From positions 806,001 through 870,000 of the forward strand of contig JADNRZ010000012.1 of NCBI GenBank assembly GCA_015501605.1: DNA of 64,000 nucleotides, read 5' to 3'. The stretch is from Panaeolus papilionaceus. Lineage: Eukaryota > Basidiomycota > Agaricomycetes > Agaricales. The position numbers were made by a program, and so were the translations under genes. Under the pieces are notes generated by a model. That model saw nothing but the letters and a program-made list of their open reading frames with translations. It was not told the origin of the DNA and ran no database searches. Positions 1-11,640 of this stretch are shown piece after piece; position 1 is the first letter of the stretch; every line of letters begins with the position of its first letter.

Positions 1-1640
1 GCAGGATTTCACCCAGAGACAATCCAGAAGCCATCGTGAACATCCAGAAACATAGACACTTCAGTCTACATCTTGCGCATGCCCCATACACATCGCTCCA
101 GCAATCGCTCCATCCATCTTTACCACCCGCGCCTCTCTTTCCTTCATCCTGTCTGCTGCTTTCTTCACACTATCCATCCCCAGCTTTCCCCTCCCCAAAT
201 ACCACCCCGAAGCCGTCCAACTTGTCAATGGCCTCCCCCGCGTGTGGTCGCACCGATGCCCCACAACGTGATCACCCCACCAATGTTCTCTTGCCTGTAC
301 ACATCCATTCCACGAAACAATTTCATGGAATTCCATCCTGTCCGAAGTCGCTCGTCACGGTTCCCAGAAAACCCAGGAACATGGACCCCTCCACGCCCAC
401 TCGAGTCTTCAGCTCTCGCGATTCCGGCGACACACATTATCAAAGTCTCTCGTCCACCTCACGCGAAAGCGTCCTCATAACCACCCACTCCACATTTCCG
501 CTTCCTTCTCGCTAGCTTCTCCAGCCCCCCTCTCTATCCCAATCGTCCACTTCCCCATTCCATCACACTTTCCATCCATCCCTCACCTCGCCTTAATGTC
601 CAACCATTCAGTAACACATGTGGGCCTCATAGCTGTATGCTGACCCCACCACCGTTCTCCTCCCCTACACACCCATCCACTGCCGAATCTCGCATAGTTC
701 CATCCGAGAAAAAATCGCCCACAGCAGTGGTCACTGGTCCTCAACCTACAAGTTCTGCGTTTTTTTCGTCGCTCTTATGGATCTTCCGCCATGTTGCCAG
801 CTGCCCGAACCAGCAAAGCCCAAAGTATAGGCGTAACGTCCGATAACGTTCGTTTCTGAGACACGAGGTGGGTGTTTTACCACACGTAGGCCAGTGGTGT
901 TGGGGGATTGAGAATACGGATGATATGAGAGGAGGATGGCGGGTCAGTTGATGCTGGCCTCATTGGGTGCCAGGTTTGAGTAGATGGGGACATGGAAAGG
1001 CCAGGTTAACGTGATAAAGAGCGCGATTACAAAGGTGGAGAGCAGGGATGGGCCAGGTTTGTGAGGCACAGACTTTAACATGACGGCGTTGTAACCGCAG
1101 GTTCCTGTGTTCAACAAAAATCTCAGACATCGGACGATGACCGTCGCATTACACAAAAAAAATCCTACAATGTGAACGTGTTAGATAAGTAAACCCAGAG
1201 GTTTCAGAATGCACATTACCTTTCTCTGTTTCGTTGGAAGTTGGCAAATGAGAACACCTGGGACGGCAAGCTTGAATATCGGGGTGGAGATAGACGAGTA
1301 GCTCTCCACGTTGATTTTCAACGACGAGTTTCTCCTGTTTGTTTCCCCGACAGCTTCTGAATCTTCTACCAGACATCGTGTTCATCCACAAAAGTGTAAT
1401 CCCTCGGATCTCCTGCGTCTAGAATTGGTCTTATCTCTCGTCCTCATCTAATGTCGCTGCCTATGACTACGCCGGTGTGAGGATGTACAGCGTGCTGAAA
1501 ATAGTGGATACAAGTCATTTTCTGCGTGCTCAAGAGTGGGGTAAAGATTGGGGGTTTCTAAGAACAAATTTAAAAATTCGAGATACATATGATGGTCAAG
1601 AAGAGAACGATATGTCGCATGAGGGGCATTGAAAACAGTC
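1..1640 (-). repeat. R1 repeat copy a: decayed minus-strand gene relic
   Basis: This is the first of about eleven diverged copies of a 1-1.6 kb block (family R1). Read on the minus strand it keeps one splice-like junction: a GTAATG donor (plus-strand cattac near 1214), then a TCTAAC branch-like site and a TAG acceptor near 1165. Short open stretches lie either side, but stops and indels break the frame. I recognise no protein domain. It looks like the remains of an intron-containing gene duplicated along with the NLRs. The best match in the window is about 30.5-32.0 kb. Confidence 0.5.
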
Positions 1641-2399
1641 CTGATGATGTCATTTCCTACGTCGTCTTTTGTTTATGCGTGCTCTGCCTACTTGATCAGA
1701 ACTATGTTACCGATTTAAAATTACGCCTGTGAGCTTATACATAGAGATTCAGAAAAATAAAAATAAAAGCTGAATTCGGCGCCTATTACAACCCATAGGT
1801 AGCTGTACAAGTCGCAGTCAAGGGTCGACCAGGCCGTACGATAGGACATGTCTGTCCCCTGTATACCTTGACAGAAACACTCGTCAAGGCCACGTCCCCT
1901 TTATCATGGTGTCCCTGATTTTTACACTCCCCACACCTTCACACCAATCCCAGAGAGAATCCGCATTACTTGACTACCATTTTGAAATAAGATCCTGTCA
2001 TTGCTGCCCTTATGCAGTAATAATCCTTGATGGCTCGCGATGGTAAGAAGGAAGACGGTCGAGGAAAAGTAATGTTGCAGGGAACCGGAGCGGTTTGGGA
2101 GTTTAAGTGAAATCGCACACGGATCTGAGCACTTGGGGCGACGGATGCCAAGTGGCTGTATCAAGCAGTGAAACGGGAAAAGAAAAGGAGAGGCCGGGAG
2201 GGTAAAAAAGCAACTAAATGCGCGCTTCCAGACGCGACCGATGACAGCAATAAGGAGAAAGCATTGACATTGAGATGGTGAGTTATTTTCGACATCAGAC
2301 GTGGGTGTTGGGTCTGGATTTGAGCGATGGATGGGTGACAAGAATTGATGGGGAAGGAGGGACTCCTTTCGTTTGACAGTATCGGTTGTCCAGTTCTTG
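1641..2399. other. Intergenic spacer, duplicated
   Basis: I see no gene. The stretch around 1770-1960 is clearly matched at about 32.28-32.42 kb, and 2000-2400 at 32.45-32.88 kb, so it belongs to the large duplication. Minus-strand open stretches here are not conserved in frame between the copies. Confidence 0.5.
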
Positions 2400-3180
2400 G
2401 ATGACTCCAGCACCAAACCATGCCTTCACTGCTTCTGCGGTTTTGTCACCTTGCCTCCACGTCACGACCAATCCTCCACCCAAAAATCATCGTCCACCAC
2501 CCTGTTGTCACCCTCCAGCACACCATTAATCTCATGACCATCCTCCTCTTCGTGTCAGCTCGCCCCCTTGCATTCCCGAAATGCATTCTCCTCTGGATGT
2601 TCAGCCCCTGTTAGATAGTCGGGATCGCATAGGTTCACCCAAACCCTTCCACATCACTACCACTCATGCATACACCACCCAAATGTCGCATATCTGCGCT
2701 TCTTAGACCACCCCCGTTGTCTTCCTAATTCCCGAGCTTCGTGTTCCCATTTCCATCTCCAATGACTCGACCCCGACATCATCACCAACGTATAACGCCA
2801 ACCCCGCCGTCTCCTCGCAATGAACCATAGGGGTCGAGAGTAATGGTGTCGAACTGTATTTGAATGCATAACAGTAAAACATCGCGTGATAGGAGGGTTG
2901 CGGTTGACGAGTCAAGCACGGCGGCTCTCTGTCGCGGGGAGGCCGCTGGAGAAGGAAGACAAGGCGACGGGGAAACTGAGATTGTATCATCAGTCCGGAA
3001 AGGGCCGTTGCGAATCCAGGTGATGTCGGGGCGTTGGCGTTGGTTTTGTAGATGGCAGATTGGTGGGCAAGAGTGCTTGAGGCATGAACGGGGAGGTAGG
3101 GAGAAAGGAGATGCGTTTACAAGGGATGGACGGGAGGAAAACAAGAAGGAAATCTTGATCAAGATCTGACCAAGGCACAA
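2400..3180. repeat. R2 repeat copy a
   Basis: This block belongs to a second repeat family (R2). It is recognisable from a stretch starting near atgccttcactgcttctg, followed by a pyrimidine-rich run ending in a TCAGCTCGCCC-like segment. The closest copy is 32.86-33.63 kb. More distant copies follow the A-type NLRs at 9.96, 29.44 and 40.16 kb. No coding frame is conserved across copies. Confidence 0.45.
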
Positions 3181-4260
3181 GGGTATTCCATGGAATGACT
3201 TCCACAGAGGTCGCAGTATGCAAAGTCCCGCATTATGGTGGTCCCAGGCCGCTGAGAATATTCAGAAACTCGGGCCCTCCACACCCACTCGACTCCTCAG
3301 CTCTCGCAACGACACACATCCAAGTCCCTCAGAGTCTCCCCTCTGACGCGTACGCATGAGCCATCACCACCAACTCATATCTCTCCCGTCTTCCCGCTAG
3401 CTTCTCCAACCCCCTCTCCCTCCCTATCGTTCCCTCCCCCATTCCTTCACACTCTCCACTGATCCCTCTCGTCAACTCATCCTCCCACCAGTCAATACTT
3501 GATGTTCACTCCACCACCATTCTCCTCCCCTACACATCCATCCACCGCCGAATCCCACATAGTTCCGCCCGAAAAAAAATCGCCTGCAGCGGTGGTCCTC
3601 AGCCTGCAAGTTCCACGTCCTTTTCACTCGCTCTTCTGAATCTTCCAAGTCACCGGCTCGTCAGCACTCAAAACCAACGACAGTGCAAAAGGCACGCGTG
3701 TAACGTATGATTGCGTTCGTTGTCCATGGTTTTGCGGCATTGGTGAGTTGGGATGGGAGGCGATAATCGTCTGAACACACTGTAATGGTTGTGGTGTTTG
3801 GTGTTGAGAGTATGAAGGACACGCGAGGAGAAGAATGGCGAGTTGACAGATGTTGATTTGATTGGCATCGGGCTCAAGCCGGTAGGGACAGGAAAAGGTA
3901 AGGTTGAGATGATAGCAAGTGCGATTAAAAGGGTAGAGGGAAAGGACAGGCGATATTGGGCCCAGACGGGGTGACTAGAAGGTGCATGAGACTGGATGGG
4001 TCGACAGAGCTGGTGGTTTGTGGAAATTTCATCCAGATGTGTGCATATGGATGTATCAAAGCAAGGATATCAAGGACCTGCGACGACCAAATTGCGCATA
4101 TAGGGTGCGTTGAACTAACGAAATAGGGTCAGTACTGAATGTTTATATATGACTTGAAGAATATTATCTCACATCTAGATTTGCGCTGGTGAGCCGTTCT
4201 ACTGACAACGGGATTATGGAACGAAATGGCAAAATGGAGCGTAACGCCTTGATCGTCTGA
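3181..4260 (-). repeat. R1 repeat copy b
   Basis: A diverged R1 copy, closest to 33.63-34.69 kb. The shared segments include the CCAAACACCACAACC-like stretch near 3790-3810 and the terminal block around 4100-4250 (tatctcacatctagat). There is no intact reading frame. Confidence 0.5.
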
Positions 4261-5660
4261 GTTCGCATTGTGCGCACCCCCTAATCTCCAACCAGAACTC
4301 CCTGAATGTTATGTCCACTCGACTTTTGTCTGTCCCGTCCATCTCACCACCCCATTCATCCTGCCGACTTCTATGATCACCCGCTCAATCCTGCTCTTTC
4401 CCTTCCCCGTATCTGCCATTTGCAATCCTCTCCATGACCTCCCCATAGTACATAGTCGCATTGTTGCCCCACAACTTAATCAACCACCACCACTCCCTTC
4501 CATGTGCGCACCCATCCCATCCTATCCGTAATTCCAAGTCGCTCGTCACAGTAGTCCCAGAAAATGCAGCAACACAGACGCCTCCACACCCACTCTACTC
4601 CCCAGCTCTTGCAACTCGGACGACACACATCACCCAAGCCTGTCGTCCACCCACGCGCACACGTCACATATCACCATTCCTTATCTTTCTTCCTTCTTCC
4701 TAGCTTCTCCAACCTGCTGTTCCATCCTCATCGTTCCCCTCCCCATTCCCATCACTTTTGCAATCCATCTTTCTCGTCAACTCAACGTCCAACTGAAAAA
4801 GAGCAAACTATGCCTCCGATAACAGATCCGTAGTATTCACCCCACCGCCATCCTCCTCCCTTAAAGTTCCGTCCATCCCCAAGTCCACAGAGTTGCGTCC
4901 GAAAAAAAAACGCCTGCAGCGTCCGTCCCCGACCTTCAAGTTCTGGGTCCCTTTCGTCGCTCTTCAGGATCCTCCAAGTTACCGTATCGCCAGCACAAAG
5001 GACACGTGTGTGATTTTCTTGAGACACTGGAGGCGGTGTGGTTTTACTATGAGAGAGAGGTTGGGATGGAAGGCGACAATTGTCCCCGTGATGGTTGATA
5101 CTGGGCGTACGAGCAACATAAGAGGGTGGTGGCAGGTCGGTAGATGTTGCTTCAGATTTGATTGGCGTCGAGTTAAAGTCGGTGGTGACATGAAAAGCGA
5201 GGTTGAGATGATAACGAGCGCAATTAAAAAGGTGGAGGGCAATGACAGGAGTTGTTAGGCCCCGACCTAACAACATTGGAACCACGAAGTCTTCCTCAGG
5301 ACAGTGAACGTCCCACCACGAAAGAAAAAAAGTGTAGCACAGTGCCAGGAGAAAGTACTAAAAAATGAACACGTTAGACACATAAACGTCAGATATTTCT
5401 GAAAATGTACATTACCCTCTCTGGTTCCTCTGAAGTCAGCAGAATGGAAAAAATAAAACCGGGCAGAAAATTTGGCGTCGGATACAGCAAGTAGTAGGGT
5501 GTCGGGGTGAATATAGACGAGAAGCTCTCTATATAGTTTTGAGAGACGTGTCCGATCTCTTTGCCTCCCGGCACCGTCTTCCACCAGAATTGGGACCTAT
5601 CCAGCAACTCCTGCGTCCAAAGCTAGACCTCATCTCCATTTTTTACAGATACTGACATCC
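4261..5660 (-). repeat. R1 repeat copy c, best-preserved relic intron
   Basis: This R1 copy, matched at 34.7-35.8 and 23.9-25.1 kb, preserves the relic exon structure best. On the minus strand an open segment (about 5584 to 5417) ends at a GTAATGTACATT donor. A ~60-nt intron with a CTAAC-type branch site ends in TTTTTTAG near 5356, and a second open segment of up to 167 codons runs from 5285 to 4782. Homologous segments elsewhere carry stops or frameshifts, and I recognise no domain. It could be a decayed or a rapidly evolving minor gene. Confidence 0.5.
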
Positions 5661-6423
5661 AATTTCAGCGCCATTGAGAGCCCAAGTGCGATGGTGTCGA
5701 TATAGAGCACCATTGTGCTGACGATAGAGGCGAGCAGGTAGATTGATAAGTTGAGCGTTCTGATAACAACTCTGTATGTTGAAACACATATTATGGTCGA
5801 GACTATGATTGTAGCGACCCTGACACTGTGGAATGAGGATAGGCCATGGATAAATTGCAGTTCACAAGGATTAAGATGGGAGTTCAGGCGTAGCCATACC
5901 GTGACTGGAATGGACAGTGTCGCTTGTCGTTTAGTTCTGGTAATAGTTTCTCATGCCCCTGAGCTCTGACAAGTCTGTCAGCTGTAACGTTCGTTGAACG
6001 CTGAGCCATTGCTGGCGGTCCTCGAACAACCCTGGCGCCTCATCGAAATTTGACCCAACTTAAAACGTACAAAATTTTCTTACTGTAGCTCCTCAAATTT
6101 CAATAGGCGCTAAATTTGTGAGGTCAAACCGTATCTAACACAAGCGCCATCCTCACATTCCTGCTGTGGTCCAGGGTCTCCTCAAAGTCTCCTCTGTCTA
6201 TTTGTCTCGGAGCACCTACTGGTAGACAGGTACAAGAACACACGCCGGTATTTGAACTTTCATTTGCAGGCCAAAGTATTAAAACTAACAAACATGCACT
6301 GCTCGAAGTTGGCTTGAATTTGAAACCTGTGCACGTTCACACATTCTCAGGCTATAGATAAGTGCAGTGACAGATCCGAGTCAACGCTCTGACTGCTGAG
6401 GACAACTTCCCTCTCCCCCCTGC
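5661..6423 (+). promoter_or_regulatory. Conserved 5' flank of A-type NLR A1
   Basis: About 760 bp upstream of the A1 start is conserved before A2 (25.06-25.85 kb) and A3 (35.83-36.63 kb). One shared block, ttgcaggccaaagtatta near 6265, lies just upstream of a shared segment ending at the first exon. I see no convincing TATA box. It probably contains the promoter, on the basis of position and conservation. Confidence 0.45.
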
Positions 6424-9400
6424 ATGCTCCCCCTTTGGATTCGACGTTTCCTCCTTGGCTCAAGTTCGCCACCACAGAGTCGTTCAACCACGCCCAATGG
6501 TAAGGAGAAGCTGTACATCATGTTGCTTGAATAGATGTATAACTTATGTTTTGAACCATTACACAGCGTCTGACTCTCGCTCATCTACCAGCCGTCCTCA
6601 CCTTCTGCCACCTGGAAGAGAAGCCTCAGATGGTATAGTTCATTCCAAGATTTAATGAGCATCGTCGAAGCTAATAGGTTTCTTCTTAACTGCTGATCCA
6701 GAGACACACACTGCAGTTCCAATGTCGTTGAATCTGACGTTGAGCGGCGGATATCCATCGTTTCAACAGACCAGCCATATGCAAAGTGCAAACCCAGCAT
6801 TGGGTGAGTATCTCAAGCGTGTTAGTTTATAATATGCTCACATCGAGGTTTCGCAAACTTGTAGTTGCCGCGGATTCGCATCCAGCAATGTTTGCTCCAC
6901 ATAGCAGGTTGATGGTCAATGGAGGGTACCCAACTTTTCAGCAACATACACATGTTCACCAAGCGCACAATATAAGAAGTGGTGAGACTCTCGCATTAAT
7001 CATAGCAAAAGCGATGTCTCACTCACAGGTTTCAGGCATACAAATTTTGTACGAACACTCGTCACCAGGAGCAGCCTACAACTCCAAGGATCGATACGAT
7101 CCTCCCAAATGCCACCCAAACACCAGGACCGGCCTTCTGAACACAACACGCGACTGGGGTCAGAATGGCCCTTCGCGAATCATGTGGCTGTACGGGTCTG
7201 CAGGAGCGGGGAAGTCTGCCGTCGCACAGACAATGTCCATGGAGTTTCGAGCGAAATGCAACCTTGCCGCGTCCTTCTTTTTTTCGAGAACTGCACCGCT
7301 GGATAGTCATCGTGGTCATGAAGGTCGATTCGTTGCCACCATCGCATACCAGCTCACCGAAGTCGTGCCCGGTTTGCAGCGCTACGTGGAGCAGGTCGTC
7401 CTCAACAGGCCATCGGTCTTTGACCTTACCCTCTCTGAGCAAGTTACGGCGCTTATCATCGACCCCTTGAAGGGGCTGCAACTCGAAATGGGCACGTCCC
7501 CCTTCATGCTACCAAGGGTTATTGTTGTTGATGGCTTGGACGAGTGCAAGGAAGAAAGTGGGCAAACACAAGTACTGGAGGCCATAGCCAAGCTTGTGAG
7601 CTACCAGGACATCTTTCCGTGCTCGGTATTCCTAGCCAGTCGACCCGAGTTAGTCATTCGGTCATGGATGAACAACAAACAGTCGAAGCTTCCGCACCTT
7701 CTACGGAGCATTTCGCTTCTGGATCACTGTGATAGCGACCACGATATCAGAGTATTTGTGAACGACGAGGCTGCCGAACTCAAGCGATCACACCCGCTCA
7801 CATATCTCATCCCTGATGATTGGCCATCGTTCGAGTTCGTGGAGGAGATCGTCAAGCGCGCTTCTGGCCAGTTTATCTACGCTTCGACCATTATGAAATA
7901 TATCAAGGATTTACGAGGCAATCCCAGCGATCGACTTGAGGCTATTCTGTGTAATTCGATTCCCAGCTACGATCGTCCTTATGCAGAATTGGATGCATTG
8001 TATCTGCACATTCTGCGACAAACCCAGTACCCTAGCCTTGTTCATCAGATACTCGCCTTCCGTGTTTCTACAACAACGTTCTATTGCTGGATATCTGACA
8101 TCAACTCAAGAACTCACCTTCAGATTGTACTATCCCTGCCATTCCCTGTCCACACACTTCTCATCGACTTGCAGTCTATCCTGAACTATGACTCGGATGA
8201 TGATGGGATGCAATTCATGACCTGCGAAGGTCAGCAAATACCATATCCGACTCTATTTCACCACGCATCACTTCTTGAGTTTCTGTTGGACCCTCATCGA
8301 TCGGAGGAATTTTATGTGGATGTCCTGCACTTCGACAAGGAGCTTTGTGAAATCACTTTACAGCACCTAGGTGGTGAGTGTGTCAATTTTGCTCTCATAA
8401 GAGCAGTGTCTGAGTATTCCACAACATTAGAATTAGGTTCAGCTGTGGCAGATGAACAGTACATCCTGTACTGTTTCCTAATCCTGCTCCAAACCCAGAC
8501 ATCTTGCCACCCTTCCTACAGGGACAAAGTGATCACACAGCTCGCCCGGTGGGACGAATTGAACGACGAGATGCTCTATGTCACTCTTTGCCAACTAGCT
8601 CCTAAAAATGCCGACACATTAGTCGACATCATAGATCGAAATTTGTGGACAGCTTTTGCACCAGCAGTGGCAAGAATGGGTGCCCGGTGTTACCAAAAAT
8701 TCGTGAATGCAGGACTTCCTCAAGAGCTATTTGTCATGTATCATACAAGCATCCTGGTCTTGGACTACAGACGCAGGTTGGATCGAGACCTGCAACCTCA
8801 TGCTGATGCTCGTGAATCATTCAGTTGGCACGTCATGGATTGCATCCAGCGCCGCACAGGAGTCGATGCATGGCACTTCTGTTCCCTGGAGCAGCACAAG
8901 TTCTTGATGCATATTTATTGGGAGCCGACGTGGCAAAGATTCATGGACGTCCTTGACAAGTACCTGCCCGCTTCAGAGAAGGAGACCCTGCAGATTGAAA
9001 AATTACAACGGGATGCAGCGTTTGAATGGAAAACCCTGGCCCTTGCTGTGGCCGTGTTCAGCATCAAACATCTCATCTCAATGTTGGAAAACGAGGCCGT
9101 TTCTGAGCACGTGAAGGAGAAAGGAGGTGATAATTGGCGCGCGATCACAGCGGCTTTCTTGCTAGAGGATATCAGCCATTTTATATGGCAATACTGTCCC
9201 ATTTCAGCTGATATAGTCTTAGCTTTGGAGGAGATATCCCAAAAGTTTTTCCCGCCACATGTTGTTTCAACAATGGAGGACACAACCTTCCCCTTTGACT
9301 TCCCCCATCCCGAATCCGAATCTCAAAAAGAATTATTGCGTTCGTTTTCAAGTCCTTGTGTGCTCCCTCGCTGGTTTTTCCTTCCACCTGACTTCCTCCA

Positions 9401-9808
9401 TCAAACTGGAGTTGGGATGATTAGATTAAATCTTGGTTGCCTTCATGATTATATACGAGTATGTGTTTTGTTACCAACTTGAACTGTTTCATTGCTGACG
9501 AGCTGACTGCAATTTGTAAATAGCTGTCCATCATATGCAATGGTGCTGATCCCCGTCTGGATCACGGGTTCGGAATGAGCTGGATGTACAACCCCGACAA
9601 GCGGCACCGTGATGATGGCTACGAGCCTTATGACCAGCTAGGTGTTGGTGCATGTGAGCTAGCCGAGATTACAACAGACCCCAAAACAGGCCTTCCTATC
9701 GACTTCAAGAACTGGTCATTGGAGGAAAGATGGTACAAATTTCTGTCAGATTATGAGATGGCAGAGAAAGAGCACGCAGAGTTGAAAAAGCGGGATCCTA
9801 GTTGCTAA
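6424..9808 (+). CDS. NACHT-domain STAND NTPase (fungal NLR-like), A-type copy A1
   Basis: Predicted intracellular signalling NTPase of the Agaricomycete NACHT family. Such proteins act as ATP/GTP-driven switches in non-self or self recognition; that role is inferred from the family. Seven exons: 6424-6499, 6567-6632, 6702-6803, 6865-6981, 7036-8373, 8431-9458 and 9524-9808, giving ~1003 aa. The start was chosen because exon 1 (MLPLWIRRF...) aligns with exon 1 of the other copies and all early junctions are phase 1. Residues 1-120 are Gly/Gln/Ser-rich with two related motifs (SGGYPSFQQ, NGGYPTFQQ). A pre-NACHT DPPKCHPNTR precedes Walker A GSAGAGKS (174-181), Walker B VIVVDGLDEC (282-291) and a FLASRPE sensor segment. 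The C-terminal ~550 aa is conserved among paralogs but shows no WD40, ankyrin or LRR repeats. Introns 4 and 5 are multiples of three without stops, so retention would stay in frame. The core is ~98-99% identical to A3. Confidence 0.85.
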
Positions 9809-9959
9809 ATTGTAGTATTATCATACAACATGGGATGGTCATACAATTGTACTTGAACATTGAATATTACAATCACGACACCACAAACGTTACGACTAGC
9901 CAAGTTAATACACTCTAAGTGTCTGCGGGTAATCCTTCTCCATCAATGATAATCTGTTG
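9809..9959 (+). other. 3' flank of A1
   Basis: A short 3' flank shared with A2 and A3 (for example the ctaagttaatacactctaagtgtctgc segment around 9900-9930). It presumably holds the 3' UTR and polyadenylation region. No clear AATAAA is visible. Confidence 0.35.
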
Positions 9960-10970
9960 TCCCGCTCATTTGATTTCCGTTGCCGCGTTCCTCATGAGTT
10001 TTGTCAAACCATATCTCCATCGTGCCTGGAGTAGGCTTGGAGGTGCGAGTTCTCGACTCCAACGACAGCCCGTGCCTCCTATACCCCTGCCGATCCTCGG
10101 ACTTTGACATCTCGACTCTGCATTACAGACAACCCTTCGCCCGAGGATCATCGTCCGCTGCCTTGTCGTCGCATTCCTGCACGTCATTCTTCATGGACTC
10201 ATCCCGCTTCCTCCCATCGACTCCTGTCAGCTCGTCCTTTCCCTTTGCCGAACACATTCTCCTCCTTCAACTCGCGTTCACCTCCTACACAGCCGCATTG
10301 GTGCACCCTGTCCCTCTAGCTCTCTCGTGCGCACCCCTCCAACCAATCTACCCCAACAGGCGTTATCTTCCAAATCCCTAAGCTCTGCGCTCCCATTTTT
10401 CATAATCGAATTTCCAATTGCTCGACTCCCACCATCATCGCCTTCGTTTGTCCTCACACTGAATGGGAAGGGTTGGGAACATTGTCATTAGTGTTGGATT
10501 TGCGCGTGCGTAAGAGGTTCAGTGGTCGAATATACGATGTAAGTGGTTGAGGTGTTGGGAAGGGTTCCAAGAGAGACAGGGACAACGGATGCTGGCCCCG
10601 TAGCTACTGGAAAAGGTGGAGAGGAGCCATAAGAAAGATGTAGCTTAGCGGCGTCCATCGTAGATCAGATGGCGAGGTGGCAATGCAGAATTACATCAAG
10701 GCTAGATCTGGAACTTGAGAACAACGTCGTTATACACCGCTTCAGTGCGACTGCAGCAAACATAGCAAGCATTGGTCAAACAGATGATGGAGGAATGATA
10801 TTGAGAAGCATACCTTGAAGCCTTAATAAACATGAGCACGCAAGCCTCAGTAAGACAGTGTTGCGATAAAATATGGACTGTAGATTGTGCTGTCATCGTG
10901 CTGGTGTAACTGAGGATGTACCACAAGCCACGAAGAGGACATGCCATGGGGAGGTTATCCATTGTGAAGT
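9960..10970. repeat. R2 repeat copy b, 3' of A1
   Basis: R2-family block directly following an A-type NLR, nearly identical to 40.16-41.17 kb and more diverged from 29.44-30.45 kb. It has a pyrimidine-rich half and a purine-rich half. Open stretches of up to ~126 codons are low-complexity (Ser/Pro/Leu) and not conserved in frame with the 29.4 kb copy. Confidence 0.5.
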
Positions 10971-11640
10971 CTGATATGACACTGCAGAACCGCGACTTTA
11001 TCCCAACAGCTGTTACACACTTTAACGGGTAGATGCGAGATTAAAGACGACGCAACCATCACAATTCGCAACGAGTACCAGAATACAAAACTTCCTTCTG
11101 GACTTCTCCGCTCTCGTCGACTGTCCACACACTACACACACCCCACGTCTACACCGTCTAACCTCAGCGCTCTCCGACTTCCCAATATTTCCCACCCAAC
11201 CGCCGATTTCCCCTACAACGCACCCACCCCAACACCATCAAAGTTGACTGTCATGATGGTTCTCAATCGTGAAAGTTCTGCGGTTTAATCCTGCTCTGGT
11301 CATAATCCTCTGGTCACCGAGTCCCGAGTTACTCAAAGTCGACGACAGCACCCTGAATACAGATGTGAAGGCTGTCCGTTGCACGCAGGCCGATAGAGGA
11401 GCAAGGTAAGATGACAGCCAGCATATCGATGCGTTGAAATGAATTGCAGAAGCAAGTGATGGAGGGACCGTTGACGTCGGTATCGTACATGTCATGTCAT
11501 AGTAGAGGGATCGGTGGGTAAGAGTGGTGGGACATGAAAAGGGCGTCGAGCGGGGAGGTGAATGTGTGTACAAGGAGGGGGAAACCAGGGGAAAATAGGA
11601 CAGAAAATCAAGATCTGAACGACAGTATTTTCATCCACAG
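10971..11640. other. Intergenic spacer
   Basis: No supported gene. It is nearly identical to 41.17-41.55 kb up to about 11.38 kb, where the two copies start to diverge strongly. It includes a C-rich tract (11.1-11.25 kb) that resembles a promoter-type pyrimidine stretch, but no conserved reading frame follows it. Confidence 0.4.

Noticed and set aside
36..515. 159-codon plus-strand ORF at the window start and similar ones at 11,658, 30,458 and 42,023
   Set aside because: The peptides resemble each other because the DNA is repeated, but frames shift between copies and the composition is low-complexity. No start context or domain supports a gene.
1922..2416. 164-codon minus-strand ORF
   Set aside because: The duplicate at 32.42-32.9 kb has the same DNA with frameshifts that break the ORF, so it is not conserved as protein.
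6786..6864. ATG at 6,786 as the start of A1, giving an 898-codon unspliced ORF
   Set aside because: The first part translates intron 3 in a frame unrelated to exon 3. Paralogs show four short upstream exons with conserved splice sites and a better start at 6,424.
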